Assembly: GCF_903181435.1 (NCBI RefSeq)
Contig: NZ_CAEUHO010000004.1
Location: forward strand, 372,001 to 436,000
DNA: 64,000 nt
Direction of reading: 5' to 3'
Source: Bacteroides acidifaciens
Lineage (GTDB): Bacteria > Bacteroidota > Bacteroidia > Bacteroidales > Bacteroidaceae
Shown here: in pieces, positions 51,661 through 59,968 of the stretch
How the letters are laid out: every line of letters begins with the position of its first letter
Numbering within the stretch: the first letter of the stretch is position 1
Program-made: the position numbers and the translations under genes
The notes under the pieces: model-generated
Told to the model about the DNA's origin: nothing
The model's database searches: none
The model's input: the letters and a program-made list of their open reading frames with translations, nothing else

Positions 51661-51668
51661 TATCTTTG
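51661..51668 (+). promoter_or_regulatory. ruvB -7 box (TATCTTTG)
   Basis: Perfect TAnnTTTG 21 bases before the ATG at 51690. Confidence 0.65.
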
Positions 51669-51689
51669 TCTCCTACTTTCAAGAAATAA

Positions 51690-52721
51690 ATGGAACAGGA
51701 AGATTTTAACATACGCGAACATCAGCTGACTTCAAAGGAACGGGATTTTGAGAACGCACTCCGCCCGTTGAGCTTTGAAGACTTCAGCGGACAGGACAAG
51801 GTGGTGGAGAACCTTCGCATTTTTGTGAAGGCGGCACGCTTGCGTGGCGAGGCGCTCGACCATGTGCTGTTGCATGGCCCTCCCGGCTTGGGAAAAACAA
51901 CCCTTTCAAATATCATTGCCAATGAATTGGGCGTCGGCTTTAAAGTCACTTCCGGTCCGGTGCTTGATAAACCGGGTGACCTGGCAGGTGTGCTGACCAG
52001 TCTCGAACCTAACGACGTACTGTTTATTGATGAAATCCATCGTTTGTCGCCAGTAGTGGAAGAGTATCTTTACTCTGCCATGGAAGATTACCGCATTGAT
52101 ATTATGATTGATAAGGGACCTTCGGCACGTAGCATTCAGATTGATTTGAATCCTTTTACGCTGGTGGGTGCCACTACGCGTAGCGGTCTGCTGACAGCCC
52201 CGCTTCGTGCACGTTTTGGTATAAACCTGCATTTGGAGTATTATGACGATGATATTTTGAGCAATATAATCCGCCGTTCTGCATCCATTCTGGATGTACC
52301 CTGCTCGGTACGTGCAGCGTCGGAGATTGCATCCCGCAGTCGTGGGACGCCCCGTATTGCCAATGCTTTGCTTCGCCGTGTGCGTGATTTTGCTCAGGTG
52401 AAAGGTTCGGGTTCTATCGATACGGAAATCGCCCAGTTTGCGTTGGAAGCATTGAATATTGACAAATATGGCTTGGACGAGATAGACAACAAGATACTTT
52501 GTACCATTATAGACAAGTTTAAAGGCGGTCCTGTCGGTATAACGACCATTGCTACCGCTTTGGGAGAAGATGCGGGAACCATCGAGGAAGTTTACGAACC
52601 TTTCCTGATCAAAGAAGGATTCATGAAGCGCACTCCTCGTGGTCGTGAGGTGACAGAACTTGCCTATAAGCATTTGGGGCGTAGCCTTTATAACAGTCAG
52701 AAGACACTGTTTAACGACTAA
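51690..52721 (+). CDS. ruvB: Holliday junction ATP-dependent DNA helicase RuvB
   Basis: 343 residues. The AAA+ motifs are intact: Walker [16 protein letters not shown], Walker [14 protein letters not shown], sensor 1 LVGATTRSG and the arginine finger in APLRARFG; the C-terminal winged helix ends in [15 protein letters not shown]. It drives branch migration of Holliday junctions with RuvA. RuvA and RuvC are not adjacent. A hairpin (AAAAGTCA/TGACTTTT, 52756-52787) follows and may terminate it, so the flippase may have its own promoter. Confidence 0.97.
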   Translation: MEQEDFNIREHQLTSKERDFENALRPLSFEDFSGQDKVVENLRIFVKAARLRGEALDHVLLHGPPGLGKTTLSNIIANELGVGFKVTSGPVLDKPGDLAGVLTSLEPNDVLFIDEIHRLSPVVEEYLYSAMEDYRIDIMIDKGPSARSIQIDLNPFTLVGATTRSGLLTAPLRARFGINLHLEYYDDDILSNIIRRSASILDVPCSVRAASEIASRSRGTPRIANALLRRVRDFAQVKGSGSIDTEIAQFALEALNIDKYGLDEIDNKILCTIIDKFKGGPVGITTIATALGEDAGTIEEVYEPFLIKEGFMKRTPRGREVTELAYKHLGRSLYNSQKTLFND

Positions 52722-52755
52722 CATAAAGTAGTAGTATCTCATTAGGGAATTACCT

Positions 52756-52787
52756 AAAAGTCAATAGTCGGTAGTATTCTGACTTTT
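52756..52787. terminator. Possible ruvB terminator hairpin
   Basis: AAAAGTCA (52756-52763) and its complement (52780-52787) around a 16-base loop, 35 bases after the ruvB stop. T-run is weak. Confidence 0.4.
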
Positions 52788-52792
52788 CGACG

Positions 52793-52827
52793 TTAATCAT
52801 TAATCACTAAACCGTTAATCATTATCT
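52793..52827. repeat. Heptamer-period repeats before the flippase gene
   Basis: Units TTAATCA, TTAATCA, CTAAACC, GTTAATC, ATTATCT in an exact 7-base step lie directly before the flippase ATG. The unit matches the right half of the repeat block at 11802-11836. Confidence 0.65.
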
Positions 52828-52829
52828 AC

Positions 52830-54326
52830 ATGGCTGGACTAAAAACATTAGCAAAAGATACTGCAATTTACGGGCTGAGTAGCATTGTCGGACGATTCCT
52901 TAACTATATGCTGGTGCCGTTGTACACGGCTGTTTTGCCGGCTTCCACAGGTGGGTATGGGGTCGTATCGAATGTTTATGCATTCACAGCCTTGATGCTC
53001 GTACTGCTAACGTTCGGTATGGAAACCGGATTCTTCCGTTTTGCCAATAAATCGGGAGAAGAACCGATGAAAGTATATGCCAACTCTTTGCTTTCGGTAG
53101 GTGGGGTATCGTTGATTTTCGTTCTTCTCTGCCTGTTGTTCCTACAGCCCATCTCCAATCTGCTGGACTATGGCAATCATCCGGAATTTATAGCGATGAT
53201 GGCTGTTGTGGTGGCTTTAGACTCTTTTCAGTGCATTCCGTTCGCTTATCTACGCTATAAAAAACGACCGATAAAGTTTGCGGCTATCAAGCTGCTTTCC
53301 ATTGTTGGCGGAATCGGGCTGAACCTGTTTTTCTTACTGTTATGCCCCTGGCTGAATATACATTATCCGGAAACTGTCTCATGGTTCTATGACCCCGATT
53401 ATCTGATAGGTTATATCTTTATCAGTAACTTGATAGTCTCTGTTGTCCAGATGTTCTTCTTTATCCCTGAGCTGAGAGGTTTTGCCTACAAACTGGATAG
53501 GGCATTGCTGAAACGAATGGTTGTCTATTCTTTCCCGGTACTTATTTTGGGTTTGGTCGGTATTCTGAACCAGACGGTGGATAAGATGATTTATCCGTTC
53601 CTTTTCGAAAACCGGCAGGAAGGATTGGTGCAACTGGGTATTTATGCAGCTACCAGTAAAATAGCTATGGTGATGGCTATGTTTACACAAGCCTTCCGCT
53701 ATGCTTACGAACCGTTTGTATTTGGCAAGGATCGTGAAGGGGACAACCGGAAAATGTATGCGGCGGCGATGAAATATTTCCTCATATTCTCGTTACTGGC
53801 TTTCCTTGCTGTGATGTTCTATCTCGATTTGCTGCGCTATCTGGTGGCAAGAGGATATTGGGAAGGGCTGGGAGTAGTGGCTATCGTGATGCTTGCGGAA
53901 ATCTGTAAAGGTATCTATTTCAATCTCTCTTTCTGGTATAAACTGACGGACGAAACACGATGGGGAGCTTATTTCTCTCTGATAGGTTGTGCCATTATCG
54001 TAGTGATGAATATTCTGTTGGTTCCTACTTACGGCTATATTGCTTCTGCCTGGGCTTCCGTAGCCGGATATGGCTCCATCATGCTGTTATCTTACTGGAT
54101 GGGACAGAAGAAATATCCGATTCAATATGACCTGAAAAGTATCGGGCTTTATGTGCTGTTTGCAGCGGTACTTTATGTGATTGGAGAACAAGTGCCAATC
54201 TCCAATCTTGTACTCCGGCTTGCTTTCCGTACCGTACTCTTGTTGTTGTTTGTAAGCTATATTATCAAGCGGGACTTGCCTTTGAGCCAGATTCCTGTTA
54301 TTAACCGATTTATAAAGAAGAAATAA
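52830..54326 (+). CDS. Oligosaccharide flippase family protein (Wzx/MATE-like)
   Basis: 498 residues, 12-14 membrane segments, no signal peptide. The N-terminal LAKDTAIYGLSSIVGRFLNYMLVPLYTAVLP segment is typical of Wzx-like polysaccharide flippases in Bacteroidota, as is the central LILGLVGILNQTVDKMIYPFLF. The family moves undecaprenyl-linked oligosaccharides across the inner membrane. Here there is no polysaccharide-gene cluster next to it, so its substrate cannot be named; it follows ruvB and precedes the DUF389 gene by 2 bases, sharing the transcript with it. Confidence 0.85.
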   Translation: MAGLKTLAKDTAIYGLSSIVGRFLNYMLVPLYTAVLPASTGGYGVVSNVYAFTALMLVLLTFGMETGFFRFANKSGEEPMKVYANSLLSVGGVSLIFVLLCLLFLQPISNLLDYGNHPEFIAMMAVVVALDSFQCIPFAYLRYKKRPIKFAAIKLLSIVGGIGLNLFFLLLCPWLNIHYPETVSWFYDPDYLIGYIFISNLIVSVVQMFFFIPELRGFAYKLDRALLKRMVVYSFPVLILGLVGILNQTVDKMIYPFLFENRQEGLVQLGIYAATSKIAMVMAMFTQAFRYAYEPFVFGKDREGDNRKMYAAAMKYFLIFSLLAFLAVMFYLDLLRYLVARGYWEGLGVVAIVMLAEICKGIYFNLSFWYKLTDETRWGAYFSLIGCAIIVVMNILLVPTYGYIASAWASVAGYGSIMLLSYWMGQKKYPIQYDLKSIGLYVLFAAVLYVIGEQVPISNLVLRLAFRTVLLLLFVSYIIKRDLPLSQIPVINRFIKKK

Positions 54327-54328
54327 TC

Positions 54329-55684
54329 ATGAAGACAGATGAACGTAATAAATTTGCCATCAGGTCCTTTCTGAACGAATATCTGGACTTGAAAAAAGAC
54401 AAGGATAACGAACTGGTAACAGTCGATTCTATCCGCAAAGGAGTAGAGTTCAAAGGAGCTAACTTATGGATTCTTATCTTTGCCATTTTTATGGCATCAC
54501 TCGGTCTGAATGTAAATTCTACCGCCGTTATCATCGGTGCCATGTTGATCTCTCCGTTGATGGGACCTATCATGGGAGTAGGATTATCAGTCGGGCTGAA
54601 TGACTTCGAATTGATGAAACGCTCTTTGAAGAGTTTCCTTATTACGACCGCTTTCAGTGTGACGACAGCGACTATTTTCTTCCTTCTTGCGCCTATTGCC
54701 GGTTCACAGTCCGAGTTGCTGGCACGCACATCGCCTACTATTTATGACGTATTCATCGCATTATTCGGTGGTTTGGCAGGCGTAGTAGCCCTTTCTACCA
54801 AAGAAAAAGGAAACGTGATTCCGGGCGTCGCCATTGCTACCGCATTGATGCCTCCGCTCTGTACGGCAGGATACGGATTGGCGTCCGGTAATCTGATTTA
54901 TTTCTTAGGAGCCTTCTATCTCTATTTCATCAATTCTGTATTTATCAGTCTGGCTACCTTCCTTGGTGTTCGCGTGATGCATTTCCAGCGGAAAGAGTTT
55001 GTGGATAAAACCCGTGAGAAGACAGTGCGTAAATATATCATTCTGATTGTGGTTCTGACGATGTGCCCGGCTGTCTATCTGACGTATGGCATCATTAAGG
55101 GCACCTTCTACGAGGCGGCTGCCAACCGGTTTATTTCTGAACAGTTAGGATTTGAAAATACACAGGTACTTGACAAAAAGATCAGTTATGAACACAAGGA
55201 ACTCCGTGTTGTGCTGATTGGGTCTGAAGTGCCGGATGCTTCTATCTCCATAGCCCGTAGTAAACTAAAAGAGTATAAACTTGAAGATACGAAACTGATA
55301 GTATTGCAAGGCATGAATAATGAAGCGGTAGATGTCTCTTCTATTCGTGCCATGGTAATGGAAGACTTCTATAAGAACAGCGAACAGCGGCTTCAGGAGC
55401 AGAAAGTGAAAATATCCCAACTGGAGACAACGCTTGAACAATATAGGACGTATGACGCACTGAGCCGTACACTAGTGCCCGAATTGAAGGTGCTTTACCC
55501 TTCTGTCACTACGCTCTCCATCGCTCATTCCCTTGAAGTACGGGTGGATTCGATGAAAACGGATACGGTGACATTGGCTGTGATGAAGTTTGCCAGACAT
55601 CCGTCTGCTACCGAGAAAGCCAAGATTAGCGAGTGGCTGAAAGCCCGTGTAGGAGCCAAGCAGTTGCGACTGATTACAGAATAA
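54329..55684 (+). CDS. DUF389 family membrane protein
   Basis: 451 residues. The DUF389 core (about residues 45-215) has LWILIFAIFMASLGLNVNSTAVIIGAMLISPLMGPIMGVGLSVG and GVAIATALMPPLCTAGYGLA with several helices. The C-terminal third is soluble and ends with a coiled-coil (EQRLQEQKVKISQLETTLEQY). Function of DUF389 proteins is unknown; some are thought to be transport-related. It lies 2 bases after the flippase stop, so it is translationally linked. Confidence 0.88.
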   Translation: MKTDERNKFAIRSFLNEYLDLKKDKDNELVTVDSIRKGVEFKGANLWILIFAIFMASLGLNVNSTAVIIGAMLISPLMGPIMGVGLSVGLNDFELMKRSLKSFLITTAFSVTTATIFFLLAPIAGSQSELLARTSPTIYDVFIALFGGLAGVVALSTKEKGNVIPGVAIATALMPPLCTAGYGLASGNLIYFLGAFYLYFINSVFISLATFLGVRVMHFQRKEFVDKTREKTVRKYIILIVVLTMCPAVYLTYGIIKGTFYEAAANRFISEQLGFENTQVLDKKISYEHKELRVVLIGSEVPDASISIARSKLKEYKLEDTKLIVLQGMNNEAVDVSSIRAMVMEDFYKNSEQRLQEQKVKISQLETTLEQYRTYDALSRTLVPELKVLYPSVTTLSIAHSLEVRVDSMKTDTVTLAVMKFARHPSATEKAKISEWLKARVGAKQLRLITE

Positions 55685-55703
55685 TGAACCTAAAAATAAT
55701 AGC

Positions 55704-57845
55704 ATGAAATTCAGACTGACCGTCATCGTACTCCTTTCTATCTGTCTTTCGAAGGCTTTTGCCGATGAGGGAATGTGGTTGTTGGGAAATCTCAATAAGA
55801 ACAAACAGACAGAACAAGTGATGAAACAACTTGGCTTGCAGATGCCTGTAAAAAAACTATATAATCCGAAGAAGCCTTGTCTTGCAGATGCTGTAGTGAG
55901 CTTCGGCGGCTTTTGTTCGGGGGTGGTTGTTTCCGAAGACGGTTTGGTGTTTACCAACCATCATTGCGGATTCAGCAGCATCCAGCAACATTCTTCGGTG
56001 GAACACGATTATCTGAAAGATGGCTTTGTGGCGCGTAGTCTTGAAGAAGAACTGCCGAATCCGGAGTTGTATGTCCGTTTCCTGCTTCGTACGGAAAATG
56101 TGACCAAACGGGTATTGTCTGCCGCCAAACATGCTAAAACGGAATCAGAACGCCGGGTAGCTGTCGATTCAGTCATGAATGTAATCGGCATGGAGATTTC
56201 GGAAAAGGACTCTACATTGACCGGGATAGTGGATGCCTATTATGCAGGAAATGAATTCTGGCTTTCCGTTTACCGGGATTATAATGATGTCCGCCTGGTA
56301 TTTGCTCCCCCTTCTTCTGTTGGAAAGTTCGGGTGGGATACTGATAACTGGATGTGGCCACGCCATACGGGCGATTTTAGCGTCTTTCGCATCTATGCCA
56401 ATAGCAAGAACGGCCCGGCGGATTATTCTCCTGAAAACGTGCCGTACCGCCCCGAATATGTGGCTCCTATCTCTTTGGACGGATATAAGGAAGGTTCGTT
56501 CTGCATGACCCTCGGTTATCCGGGAAGCACAGAGCGTTATCTTTCCTCGTATGGCATTGAGGAAATGATGAATGGCATCAATCAGGCTATGATTGATGTG
56601 CGTGGGGTAAAACAGGCTATTTGGAAACGGGAAATGGACCATCGTCCGGATATCCGTATCAAATATGCTTCCAAATATGATGAAAGCTCTAATTACTGGA
56701 AGAACAGTATCGGAACAAACAAGGCTATCAAGCATCTCAAAGTCTTGGAAAAGAAACGGGCTGCAGAGACTGCGCTCCGTGAATGGATTCAGTCGCACCC
56801 CGAAGAACGGGAAAAATTGCTTCGCCTGTTCTCCTCTCTGGAATTGAGTTATAGTAATCGTCGTGAAGCAAATCGTGCCTTGGCTTATTTCGGTGAAGCA
56901 TTTATCAATGGTCCCGAGCTGGTTCAGCTTGCGCTTGAGATTCTGAACTTCGACTTTGAGGCGGAAGAGAAGCAGGTGGTAAGCCGCATGAAGAAACTGC
57001 TGGAGAAATATGATAACCTGGATACGGCTATTGACAAGGAAGTCTTTGCAGCCATGCTGAAAGAGTTTCAGACGAAAGTGGACAAGAAATATCTTCCTGC
57101 CATGTATCAGAAGATAGATACGCTTTACAACGGGAATATACAGGCTTATGTCGATTCATTGTACGCAACGTCCCAGATAACTTCACCGAAAGGCTTGAAA
57201 CGTTTTCTGGAGCGGGATACAACGTATAATTTGTTTGAAGACCCTGCCGTATCCTTAAGTCTCGACCTGATTGTGAAATATTATGAGATGAACCAAAGCA
57301 TCTCCGAAGCTTCGGAGCAGATAGAACAGGGAGAACGCTTGTTTAATGCAGCTATGCGCCGCATGTATGCCGATCGTAATTTCTACCCTGATGCCAATTC
57401 TACCATGCGTCTGAGTTTTGGAACGGTGGATGGTTATTCGCCTTTTGATGGGGCTACCTATGACTATTATACGACCGTGAAAGGTATTTTCGAAAAGGTG
57501 AAAGAACACGCTGGGGATATTGACTTTGCTGTCCAACCGGAATTGTTGGACTTGCTTTCTTCCGGTGACTTCGGCAGGTATGCCAATGAACAAGGTGACA
57601 TGAGTGTCTGCTTTATCTCCAACAATGATATTACGGGCGGAAACTCCGGCAGTGCAATGTTCAACAGCAAGGGAGAATTGCTCGGTCTGGCTTTTGATGG
57701 CAACTGGGAAGCTATGAGCAGTGATATTGTTTTTGAACCGGATTTGCAACGGTGCATCGGAGTGGATGTCCGGTATATACTCTTTATTATAGAGAAATAC
57801 GGAAAGGCGGGAAATCTTGTACAAGAATTGAAAATAGCCCGATAA
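55704..57845 (+). CDS. S46 family dipeptidyl peptidase (DPP7 type)
   Basis: 713 residues, close to the usual S46 length. A signal peptide ends near LSKAFA. The chymotrypsin-like halves carry the triad: His in GLVFTNHHCGFSSIQQHS, Asp in VRLVFAPPSSVGKFGWDTDNW (as in the family D-x-x-x-W region), Ser in NDITGGNSGSAMFN. The S1-pocket position in LAFDGNWEAMSSDI is glycine, which by family knowledge marks the DPP7 type (hydrophobic P1) rather than DPP11 (arginine at that spot, acidic P1). It removes dipeptides in the periplasm. It is the last gene of this plus-strand run, followed by repeat block D. Confidence 0.92.
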   Translation: MKFRLTVIVLLSICLSKAFADEGMWLLGNLNKNKQTEQVMKQLGLQMPVKKLYNPKKPCLADAVVSFGGFCSGVVVSEDGLVFTNHHCGFSSIQQHSSVEHDYLKDGFVARSLEEELPNPELYVRFLLRTENVTKRVLSAAKHAKTESERRVAVDSVMNVIGMEISEKDSTLTGIVDAYYAGNEFWLSVYRDYNDVRLVFAPPSSVGKFGWDTDNWMWPRHTGDFSVFRIYANSKNGPADYSPENVPYRPEYVAPISLDGYKEGSFCMTLGYPGSTERYLSSYGIEEMMNGINQAMIDVRGVKQAIWKREMDHRPDIRIKYASKYDESSNYWKNSIGTNKAIKHLKVLEKKRAAETALREWIQSHPEEREKLLRLFSSLELSYSNRREANRALAYFGEAFINGPELVQLALEILNFDFEAEEKQVVSRMKKLLEKYDNLDTAIDKEVFAAMLKEFQTKVDKKYLPAMYQKIDTLYNGNIQAYVDSLYATSQITSPKGLKRFLERDTTYNLFEDPAVSLSLDLIVKYYEMNQSISEASEQIEQGERLFNAAMRRMYADRNFYPDANSTMRLSFGTVDGYSPFDGATYDYYTTVKGIFEKVKEHAGDIDFAVQPELLDLLSSGDFGRYANEQGDMSVCFISNNDITGGNSGSAMFNSKGELLGLAFDGNWEAMSSDIVFEPDLQRCIGVDVRYILFIIEKYGKAGNLVQELKIAR

Positions 57846-57872
57846 TATAGCTCATGTAGTCTTACATATGCA

Positions 57873-57960
57873 TTTAGCCCAGGGTTCACATGAGATGAGC
57901 CCTGGGCTAAACTTTACTAATCCCCGGGCTGAATGGAAGTCATCCCGGGAGATATATTGG
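57873..57960. repeat. 88-bp block of four 22-bp repeats (block D) between convergent genes
   Basis: Units begin at 57873, 57895, 57917 and 57939. Each has a palindromic core at the same register: CCCAGGG, CCCTGGG, CCCCGGG, CCCGGGA. Units 1 and 2 also form a 16-bp hairpin (TTTAGCCCAGGG..., one G-T wobble), which can act as a terminator for both convergent genes, although there is no T-run. Confidence 0.9.
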
Positions 57961-57968
57961 TTGGAATT

Positions 57969-59894
57969 TTACTTCTTCGGTTTTCTGCGTGCCCATCCTT
58001 CTTCGCTGAAGTCAGGTTCCTTATCTTTGAAGAACTCCTGCCAGTTATCTTTCTTTTTCGGTCCACGGGCATCGGAATATCCCCGTTCCGCACGGCTTGG
58101 TTTTTCCTTCTTACCGGGTTTCGCGCCTTTGGCAGAAGTATCTTTGGATTTTCTGTCTTTATTCTCATAGCGTGGCGCATGTTCTTCTCCTTTGCCGAAT
58201 CGTTTACCGCCTTTGCGTTCACCTGAACCGTTTTCACGTCCTTTTCCGCCTTCCTCATTGGACACTTCTACAACAACCTTACGGCTATTCCATTTGGCAC
58301 GGCTCAAGGCTTTTACGACATTGACAGCCTCCTTTTCAGGAACTTCGAAGAAAGAGAAGTTCTGCATCAAGTCAATGCGTCCCAATTCGATGCGTCCGCG
58401 TGTATTACTGTTCAACAAGCCGATAAGGTCGCTAGGGAAGAAATTGTCTGTTTTACCCAAATTGATAAACAGGCGGTTGAAGCCTGGGGCAGCTTTCCGG
58501 CTTCTCTTTTCGAAGCCGCCCTCTTTGCGGTCACCTCTTCCGGCACGTTCACCACGGCTTTCAATGGTCGGTTGTTCTATTTCCGGGCGGTGGCGGTAAT
58601 ATTCTGCGAAACGGTTGAATTCGTGCGAAACCATTCGTTTTATCAGGTCTTCCTTGCTCAACCATTCCAGTTTACGATAGATTTCCGGCATGAAGTCCGC
58701 GATTTCTTCTTCGTTTACTTTTACTTTTTCAAGGTCGTCAATAACCTTAATCAACTGCTTCTGGCAGATGCCTGCCGCAGTCGGCATCTCTCCGGCAATG
58801 AATTTCTTGCCGATGATTCGTTCTATTTCTCTTAACTTTCCTCTTTCGCGGAGATTGATGATGGCGATAGAAGTACCGGTCTTTCCGGCACGTCCCGTAC
58901 GTCCGCTACGGTGAGTGTAGCTTTCTGTATCATCGGGCAAGCCGTAGTTGATAACGTGAGTCAAATTGTCCACGTCCAGACCGCGGGCAGCTACATCTGT
59001 GGCAACGAGCAGTTGCAGGTTGCGAATACGAAATTTCTGCATAACAGTATCCCGCTGTGCTTGTGAAAGTTCGCCATGCAGCGAGTCGGCATTATAGCCT
59101 TCCTGCATTAATTTGTCAGCGATTTCCTGAGTTTCCTTACGGGTACGGCAGAAAATGATGCCGTATATTTGCGGGTAGTAATCGACGATACGTTTTAGCG
59201 CCTCGTATTTATCTTTAGCCTGTACGGTGTAGACAACGTGTTTTACGTTGTTGGTACTTTCGTTCTTACGGCCGATAGTGATTTCTTTGGCATCACGCAG
59301 GTAGTTCTTTGAAATACGCGCAATTTCCGGGCTCATAGTAGCCGAGAAAAGCAATGTATTACGTTCCTGCGGGACATCAGCCAGAATAGCGTTGATGCTA
59401 TCCGTAAATCCCATGTTCAGCATCTCATCCGCTTCGTCCATCACAACGTTGCGGATGGTAGCCAGGGAAACGGTCTTGCGCTCCATCAAGTCCAGCAAGC
59501 GTCCGGGAGTGGCTACGATGATATGCACACCCCGTTTCAGGCTGCGTATCTGGCTGTCAATGGAAGAACCGCCATATACAGGCAATACTTTCAGTCCGTC
59601 AATGTATTTGGAATAATCATTCAAATCTCCCGCTATCTGGAGACAAAGCTCACGTGTAGGGCAGAGGATGAGCGATTGTGGAATTCTGTTCTTTACGTCA
59701 ATCTGTTGGAGCAGAGGCAGACCGAATGCGGCTGTTTTACCTGTTCCTGTCTGTGCAAGAGCTACTACATCATTATTTTCTCCTAAAAGGTACGGAATCA
59801 CTTCCTCTTGTACCGGCATGGGATTCTCGTATCCCATTTCTTCAATTGCTCTACGTATCTCCGGAGAAACGCCAAGCTCTTCAAATGTCTTCAT
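57969..59894 (-). CDS. DEAD-box RNA helicase with DbpA-like C-terminal domain and basic tail
   Basis: 641 residues. All helicase motifs are present: Q motif FEELGVSPEIRRAIEEMGYENPMPVQ, motif I AQTGTGKTAAFG, Ia PTRELCLQIA, Ib VATPGRLLD, II VMDEADEML, III LFSATM, and C-terminal motifs IV to VI (IIFCRTR, ATDVAARGLDV, YTHRSGRTGRAG). Residues about 460-550 fit a DbpA-type RNA-binding domain (FNRLFINLGKTDNFFPSDLIGLLNSNTRGR). The last 90 residues are Lys/Arg/Gly-rich (GGKGRENGSGERKGGKRFG ...). It likely remodels ribosomal or structured RNA, especially in the cold. Own promoter TATCTTTG at 59925-59932. Confidence 0.93.
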   Translation of the reverse strand: MKTFEELGVSPEIRRAIEEMGYENPMPVQEEVIPYLLGENNDVVALAQTGTGKTAAFGLPLLQQIDVKNRIPQSLILCPTRELCLQIAGDLNDYSKYIDGLKVLPVYGGSSIDSQIRSLKRGVHIIVATPGRLLDLMERKTVSLATIRNVVMDEADEMLNMGFTDSINAILADVPQERNTLLFSATMSPEIARISKNYLRDAKEITIGRKNESTNNVKHVVYTVQAKDKYEALKRIVDYYPQIYGIIFCRTRKETQEIADKLMQEGYNADSLHGELSQAQRDTVMQKFRIRNLQLLVATDVAARGLDVDNLTHVINYGLPDDTESYTHRSGRTGRAGKTGTSIAIINLRERGKLREIERIIGKKFIAGEMPTAAGICQKQLIKVIDDLEKVKVNEEEIADFMPEIYRKLEWLSKEDLIKRMVSHEFNRFAEYYRHRPEIEQPTIESRGERAGRGDRKEGGFEKRSRKAAPGFNRLFINLGKTDNFFPSDLIGLLNSNTRGRIELGRIDLMQNFSFFEVPEKEAVNVVKALSRAKWNSRKVVVEVSNEEGGKGRENGSGERKGGKRFGKGEEHAPRYENKDRKSKDTSAKGAKPGKKEKPSRAERGYSDARGPKKKDNWQEFFKDKEPDFSEEGWARRKPKK

Positions 59895-59924
59895 TAAATC
59901 TCTGTATATCTTTTATTTCGGATG

Positions 59925-59932
59925 CAAAGATA
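59925..59932 (-). promoter_or_regulatory. -7 box (TATCTTTG) of the DEAD-box helicase gene
   Basis: Perfect TAnnTTTG on the minus strand, 31 bases before the ATG at 59894. Confidence 0.6.
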
Positions 59933-59939
59933 GAGAATA

Positions 59940-59967
59940 ATTACGAATTACGAATTACGATTTGCGA
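59940..59967. repeat. Four tandem 7-bp repeats (ATTACGA type)
   Basis: ATTACGA three times and TTTGCGA once at an exact 7-base step. They fill the short space between the helicase promoter and the stop codon of the phosphatase gene. Confidence 0.8.
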
Positions 59968-59968
59968 T

